A program made the position numbers and the translations under genes. Below the pieces are notes generated by a model. The model was not told where the DNA came from. It did not search any database and saw only the letters and a program-made list of their open reading frames with translations. This document shows positions 8,767 to 11,286 of a stretch of 11,286 bases of DNA, in pieces. The DNA is from an uncultured Clostridium sp. Its GTDB lineage: Bacteria > Bacillota > Clostridia > Clostridiales > Clostridiaceae. The stretch's first letter is position 1. Each line of letters opens with the position of its first letter. The DNA lies in NCBI RefSeq assembly GCF_934754915.1, contig NZ_CAKVKB010000108.1, positions 1 through 11,286 of the forward strand, written 5' to 3'.

Positions 8767-8845
8767 AAGGGATTGCTTGATTAGAAATACAAATATTTTA
8801 GTATTGTATATCTGATTTTTGTACGGCAATCCCTTGTTTTAATTT
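8767..8845 (+). terminator. Terminator-like long-loop hairpin after PFOR
   Basis: AAGGGATTGC (8767-8776) is perfectly complementary to GCAATCCCTT (8826-8835), followed by GTTTTAATTT. The 49-nt loop contains its own weaker inverted repeat, ATACAAATA with TATTGTAT. It begins 20 nt after the PFOR stop and ends 23 nt before the convergent small gene, so it may act on both transcripts. The long loop is unusual for an intrinsic terminator, so a structured RNA element is an alternative. Confidence 0.65.
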
Positions 8846-8858
8846 AAAGGTTTTGAAA

Positions 8859-9110
8859 TCAGGCAAGTAAAAGTAGAGGTAGAAGGAGACTATTAGTAAA
8901 TCCTCCAAGAGATATACCAGAATTATTCATTCTGTAAAGATTTCCATAACTACGATTATTAAATCTATAAGAATTGTTAAGATTACGGTTTAATCTATTA
9001 TTGAAACTGATGCCCCTGCCTCTTCTTCTATATCTGTTGTATCTGCCATATGATGGGGAAAACCTTCTGTTCATTGATAAGAAATTTTGAGAATAATTTC
9101 TGAACATCAT
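8859..9110 (-). CDS. Small Arg/Asn/Tyr-rich protein, function unknown
   Basis: I do not recognise this 83-aa protein. It has 14 Arg (clustered as YRRRGRG at 27-33), 16 Asn and 7 Tyr, with no Cys, Lys, Asp or Glu, so it is very basic. It ends in the hydrophobic tail SLLLPLLLLA (74-83), which is too short to span a membrane easily. It starts 17 nt after the stop of the Cys/Asn-rich gene on the same strand, and the two are probably co-transcribed. No Shine-Dalgarno sequence is visible before the paired ATG codons (9110 and 9107), so translation may depend on coupling to the upstream gene. Composition suggests a structural protein, for example of a spore coat, or a nucleic-acid binder; both are inference. 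It could be spurious, but the tail shared with its neighbour argues that it is real. Confidence 0.6.
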   Translation of the reverse strand: MMFRNYSQNFLSMNRRFSPSYGRYNRYRRRGRGISFNNRLNRNLNNSYRFNNRSYGNLYRMNNSGISLGGFTNSLLLPLLLLA

Positions 9111-9127
9111 AATCGTTTTGTAAAATT

Positions 9128-9394
<267 letters not shown>

Positions 9395-9408
9395 TGAAGA
9401 TACCCCCT

Positions 9409-9450
9409 GATATTTTATCTTTTGAAGTTTAATTAAGATATTTTATCTTT
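9409..9450 (-). repeat. 14-bp direct repeat pair upstream of the Cys/Asn-rich gene
   Basis: GATATTTTATCTTT occurs at 9409-9422 and again at 9437-9450, 28 bp apart. The core GATA-TTT-TATC of each copy is itself a small inverted repeat. On the coding strand each copy reads AAAGATAAAATATC, and the nearer one ends just before the AGGGGG ribosome binding site. They could be operators in tandem, or -10 elements of a sporulation-type promoter (GATA-N3-TA resembles the sigma-K -10 CATA-N3-TA). Either role is inference. Confidence 0.7.
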
Positions 9451-9575
9451 CTGTTATACTAGTAATATATTCAACATAAGAAAAAATTGTTACAGTATAT
9501 TCTAATTGCTTTAAAAAGAAATTTTCATAAGATTTCTTCAAATTGATGTGAACATAGTATTGAGAAAATTAGATA

Positions 9576-9584
9576 TGATATAAT
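9576..9584 (+). promoter_or_regulatory. Extended -10 promoter of aat
   Basis: TGATATAAT is a perfect extended -10 (TG-N-TATAAT). No good -35 lies 16-18 bp upstream; TTGAGA at 9560-9565 is only 13 bp away. Transcription would start near 9591, giving a leader of about 95 nt. Confidence 0.5.
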
Positions 9585-9685
9585 AGCTTGTAGTTATTGA
9601 TTATTTAAATAGATTATTATGTTTTATGAAATATTTTATAAATTATAAGATATAGTATGTGGTTAATTATAAGGGAGAGATAAAA

Positions 9686-10342
9686 ATGGCTATATATAAA
9701 TTAAGTGAAGAATTTATATTTCCAGATCCAGAAAACAGTGAAGAGGATGGACTTCTGGCATTTGGAGGAGATTTATCAATGGATAGGCTTCTTCTCGCAT
9801 ACAGTAATGGGATTTTTCCATGGTATAATGAGGGGGAACCTATAATGTGGTGGTGTCCAAAACCAAGATTTATAATAAAGCCAGATGAAATCAAAATTTC
9901 AAAATCAATGAAAAAGGTCATGAGAAATGGACATTTTCAAGTTGTATTTAATAAGAATTTTGAAGGAGTAATAGAAAATTGTAAATCTATGAGAGAAGAC
10001 AAAGAAGGCACATGGATTACTAATGATATGAAGCAAGCTTATATAAATCTTTTTAATAATGGATTTGCGGCAAGTGTTGAAACTTATTTGAATGATGAAC
10101 TTGTAGGAGGACTTTATGGGGTTGTAATTGGAAAATGCTTTTTCGGTGAAAGCATGTTTTCAAAGGTTAGCAATGCATCAAAAGCAGCTCTTATAACATT
10201 AGCCAAGAAGTTAGAAGAGCTTGATTTTGAATTCATTGACTGCCAGGTATATACTTCACATCTTGAATCTATGGGGGCTCACATGGTTGAGTGGGATGAA
10301 TTTAAGGAAATGCTTCATAGAGGTATTTATGAAGCAGAGTAA
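9686..10342 (+). CDS. aat: Leucyl/phenylalanyl-tRNA--protein transferase
   Basis: Aat transfers Leu or Phe from its tRNA to proteins with N-terminal Lys or Arg, making N-degrons for ClpS/ClpAP-type proteolysis; it acts in the cytoplasm. The 218 aa align by eye with E. coli Aat (about 234 aa) across the whole length. They show FPWYNEGEPIMWW (44-56) with Trp46, TWIT (109-112) with Trp110, ELVGGLYGV (138-146), GESMFS (154-159) with Glu155, and IDCQV (184-188) with Gln187, matching the E. coli Trp49, Trp111, Glu156 and Gln188 positions. ATG 9686 is chosen because AAGGGAGAG (9671-9679) lies just upstream; a GTG at 9659 in frame lacks such a site. The gene stands alone. A weak 7-bp hairpin over its stop codon has no T-run. 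Confidence 0.95.
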   Translation: MAIYKLSEEFIFPDPENSEEDGLLAFGGDLSMDRLLLAYSNGIFPWYNEGEPIMWWCPKPRFIIKPDEIKISKSMKKVMRNGHFQVVFNKNFEGVIENCKSMREDKEGTWITNDMKQAYINLFNNGFAASVETYLNDELVGGLYGVVIGKCFFGESMFSKVSNASKAALITLAKKLEELDFEFIDCQVYTSHLESMGAHMVEWDEFKEMLHRGIYEAE

Positions 10343-10395
10343 AGCTTTGCTGGAATTTAATTGGAAAAAGTTTTCTTTATTATATTGGCTGCTGG

Positions 10396-10536
10396 TTATA
10401 TCATATCATCAGTAACATGGCTATATGTTCTCAGTGTCATTTCTGCTGTATGGCCAAGTAAATTAGCAGTGGTTTTAAAATCTACATCATTTACGCTTTT
10501 TAGGCGAATGATTCCGTTGTCGATATTTGTTAGATA
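10396..10536 (-). pseudogene. C-terminal remnant of a tyrosine recombinase (phage integrase family)
   Basis: Read on the minus strand, about 46 codons bounded by stops include VDFKTTANLLGHT followed by RTYSHVTDDM and a stop at 10398-10396. This is the end of a tyrosine recombinase catalytic domain: the LGH box has its His at 10452-10450, and the nucleophile Tyr in RTYSHV is at 10425-10423. The upstream catalytic Arg, the RHTFA box and all N-terminal domains are missing. A stop at 10539-10537 precedes the remnant, and an SFA triplet set at 10511-10503 in another frame may be a frameshifted scrap of the RH-S/T-FA box. A plus-strand ORF over the same bases is a shadow. It marks an old integration or excision event between aat and the ATPase gene. 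Confidence 0.8.
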
Positions 10537-10561
10537 TTACATTTTATTATGATATTAAGAT

Positions 10562-10581
10562 TTTCCCCACTTGTGGGGAAA
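10562..10581. repeat. GC-rich 20-bp palindrome
   Basis: TTTCCCCAC and GTGGGGAAA are perfect 9-nt inverted arms around TT. The G4/C4 cores stand out in a very AT-rich region. There is no T-run after it on the + strand. It lies between the recombinase remnant and the ATPase promoter, so an element end, recombination site or protein-binding site is possible. Only one copy is visible here. Confidence 0.6.
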
Positions 10582-10633
10582 GATAGCTGTTGAATGGAAT
10601 CCAGACAGATGATTTTTTATTATAACATATATG

Positions 10634-10662
10634 TTTAAAAATATAATAAATTAGGATATAAT
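10634..10662 (+). promoter_or_regulatory. Promoter of the AAA-ATPase-like gene
   Basis: TTTAAA (10634-10639) and TATAAT (10657-10662) are spaced by 17 bp, predicting transcription from about 10669. GGAGG at 10687-10691 is the ribosome binding site, 9 nt before ATG 10701. Confidence 0.55.
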
Positions 10663-10700
10663 GATAAAACAGATATAGAAGTGAATGGAGGAAGGTGTAT

Positions 10701-11286
10701 ATGAAAAAGAAACCTTTGCCAATAGGAATAGATAATTTTGAAATGCTTATAAGCAAGAGGATATTACTTTGTAGATAAGACATTATTAATAAAAGATTTA
10801 CTTGATAATAAAGCATCAGTAAATTTGTTTACAAGACCGAGAAGATTTGGAAAGACATTAAATATGAGTATGCTTCAGTATTTCTTTGAAGATGAACGTA
10901 ATGAATTTGATGGAAGTAAAAAGGATAACAAATATCTTTTTGATGGACTTAATATAATGAATGAAGATGAAGAATATACTTCACATATGGGAAAGTATCC
11001 TGTAATAAATTTATCCTTAAAATCTGCAAAACAGCCAACCCTAGATTTGGCTTTTCAATGCTTAAGAGAGGAAATATCAAATGAATTCAGAAGACATGCA
11101 TTTATCTTAAAAGATGAAAGATTATCTACTGAAAAGGAAGAATATATGAACATAGTCCAAAAAAGTGATGATATGTCTTCATATGCTACAGCATTAAGAT
11201 TTTTAAGCCAATGTCTTGAAAAATATTATGGAAAGAGAACAATTATTTTAATAGATGAATATGATGTACCGCTTGAAAATTCATTT
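10701..11286 (+). pseudogene. AAA-ATPase-like protein (PF09820/DUF1703 type), frameshifted, 3' end outside the window
   Basis: The family joins a predicted AAA-type ATPase to a C-terminal PD-(D/E)XK nuclease-like domain; its role is not firmly known. ATG 10701 opens with KKKPLPIGIDNFEMLISK, then one extra base near 10755-10760 shifts the frame and TAA follows at 10776-10778 after 25 codons. The reading resumes from 10759 as GYYFVDKTLLIKDLL and stays open to the last base (about 176 codons). It includes a Walker A-like TRPRRFGKT (GKT at 10849-10857) and Walker B IILIDEYD (Asp-Glu at 11254-11259). No start codon in the second frame precedes the Walker A motif, and no slippery run is seen at the junction. 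A real null mutation or a sequencing error are both possible. The nuclease half would lie beyond the window, and its state is unknown. Confidence 0.85.

Noticed and set aside
9516..9538. AAGAAAT / ATTTCTT inverted repeat as a terminator or operator
   Set aside because: The arms are almost entirely A/T and short; such pairs are expected by chance here.
10333..10351. AGCAGAG / CTTTGCT hairpin over the aat stop codon as a terminator
   Set aside because: The stem is 7 bp with a wobble and no T-run follows, so it does not meet the usual intrinsic terminator pattern.
10361..10552. Plus-strand ORF of 63 codons starting at TTG, with hydrophobic residues
   Set aside because: It has no ribosome binding site and lies antisense to the recombinase remnant, whose minus-strand reading contains recognisable family motifs.
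10562..10581. CRISPR repeat
   Set aside because: Only a single palindromic unit is present, with no second copy or regular spacers in the window and no cas gene.
10547..10816. Minus-strand ORF of 89 codons, Leu/Ile/Tyr-rich
   Set aside because: It runs antisense across the start, promoter and first exon-like segment of the ATPase gene; its composition is that of translated AT-rich antisense DNA and no SD sequence precedes it.

Overview
The window looks like a low-GC anaerobic Firmicute, most likely Clostridium sensu stricto. The coding sequence is very AT-rich, ribosome binding sites are purine-rich GGAGG types, and a one-chain pyruvate:ferredoxin oxidoreductase sits close to a fused fructose PTS permease. 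This assignment comes from gene content and composition only; no database was searched.

Region 1 (1-4100) is a fructose operon on the + strand. A sigma-A-type promoter (85-114) is followed at once by short direct repeats with a 10-bp period, a plausible operator. Then come a DeoR-family repressor (fruR), 1-phosphofructokinase (fruK, 1 nt after fruR) and a fused EIIABC fructose permease (fruA). FruA imports fructose as fructose-1-phosphate, FruK converts it to fructose-1,6-bisphosphate, and FruR probably senses a pathway sugar phosphate. A 180-nt gap with a long imperfect hairpin separates fruK from fruA. A strong bidirectional terminator (4041-4090) lies between fruA and the convergent next gene.

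Region 2 (4100-8840) is central anaerobic metabolism. A formate/nitrite-family channel (focA-like, - strand) diverges across 330 bp from a complete 1171-aa PFOR, which oxidises pyruvate to acetyl-CoA and CO2 and reduces ferredoxin. A hairpin with a long loop (8767-8835) closes the PFOR gene.

Region 3 (8859-9480, - strand) holds two small, adjacent, low-complexity genes. The first encodes an 88-aa Cys/Asn/Gly-rich protein with ten Asn codons in an uninterrupted AAT repeat. The second encodes an 83-aa Arg/Asn/Tyr-rich protein. Neither protein has an acidic residue, and both end in a short Leu/Phe-rich tail around a Pro. They resemble structural coat-type proteins, but I cannot name them. Two 14-bp direct repeats lie just upstream.

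Region 4 (9540-10342) is aat, leucyl/phenylalanyl-tRNA-protein transferase of the N-end rule pathway, behind an extended -10 promoter.

Region 5 (10343-11286) looks accessory and decayed. It contains the C-terminal scrap of a tyrosine recombinase on the - strand, a GC-rich 20-bp palindrome, and the start of an AAA-ATPase-like gene of the PF09820/DUF1703 type. That gene has its own promoter and RBS but carries a one-base frameshift near codon 20 and runs off the window end. The most notable items are the small-protein pair with its repeats, the recombinase remnant, and the frameshifted ATPase.
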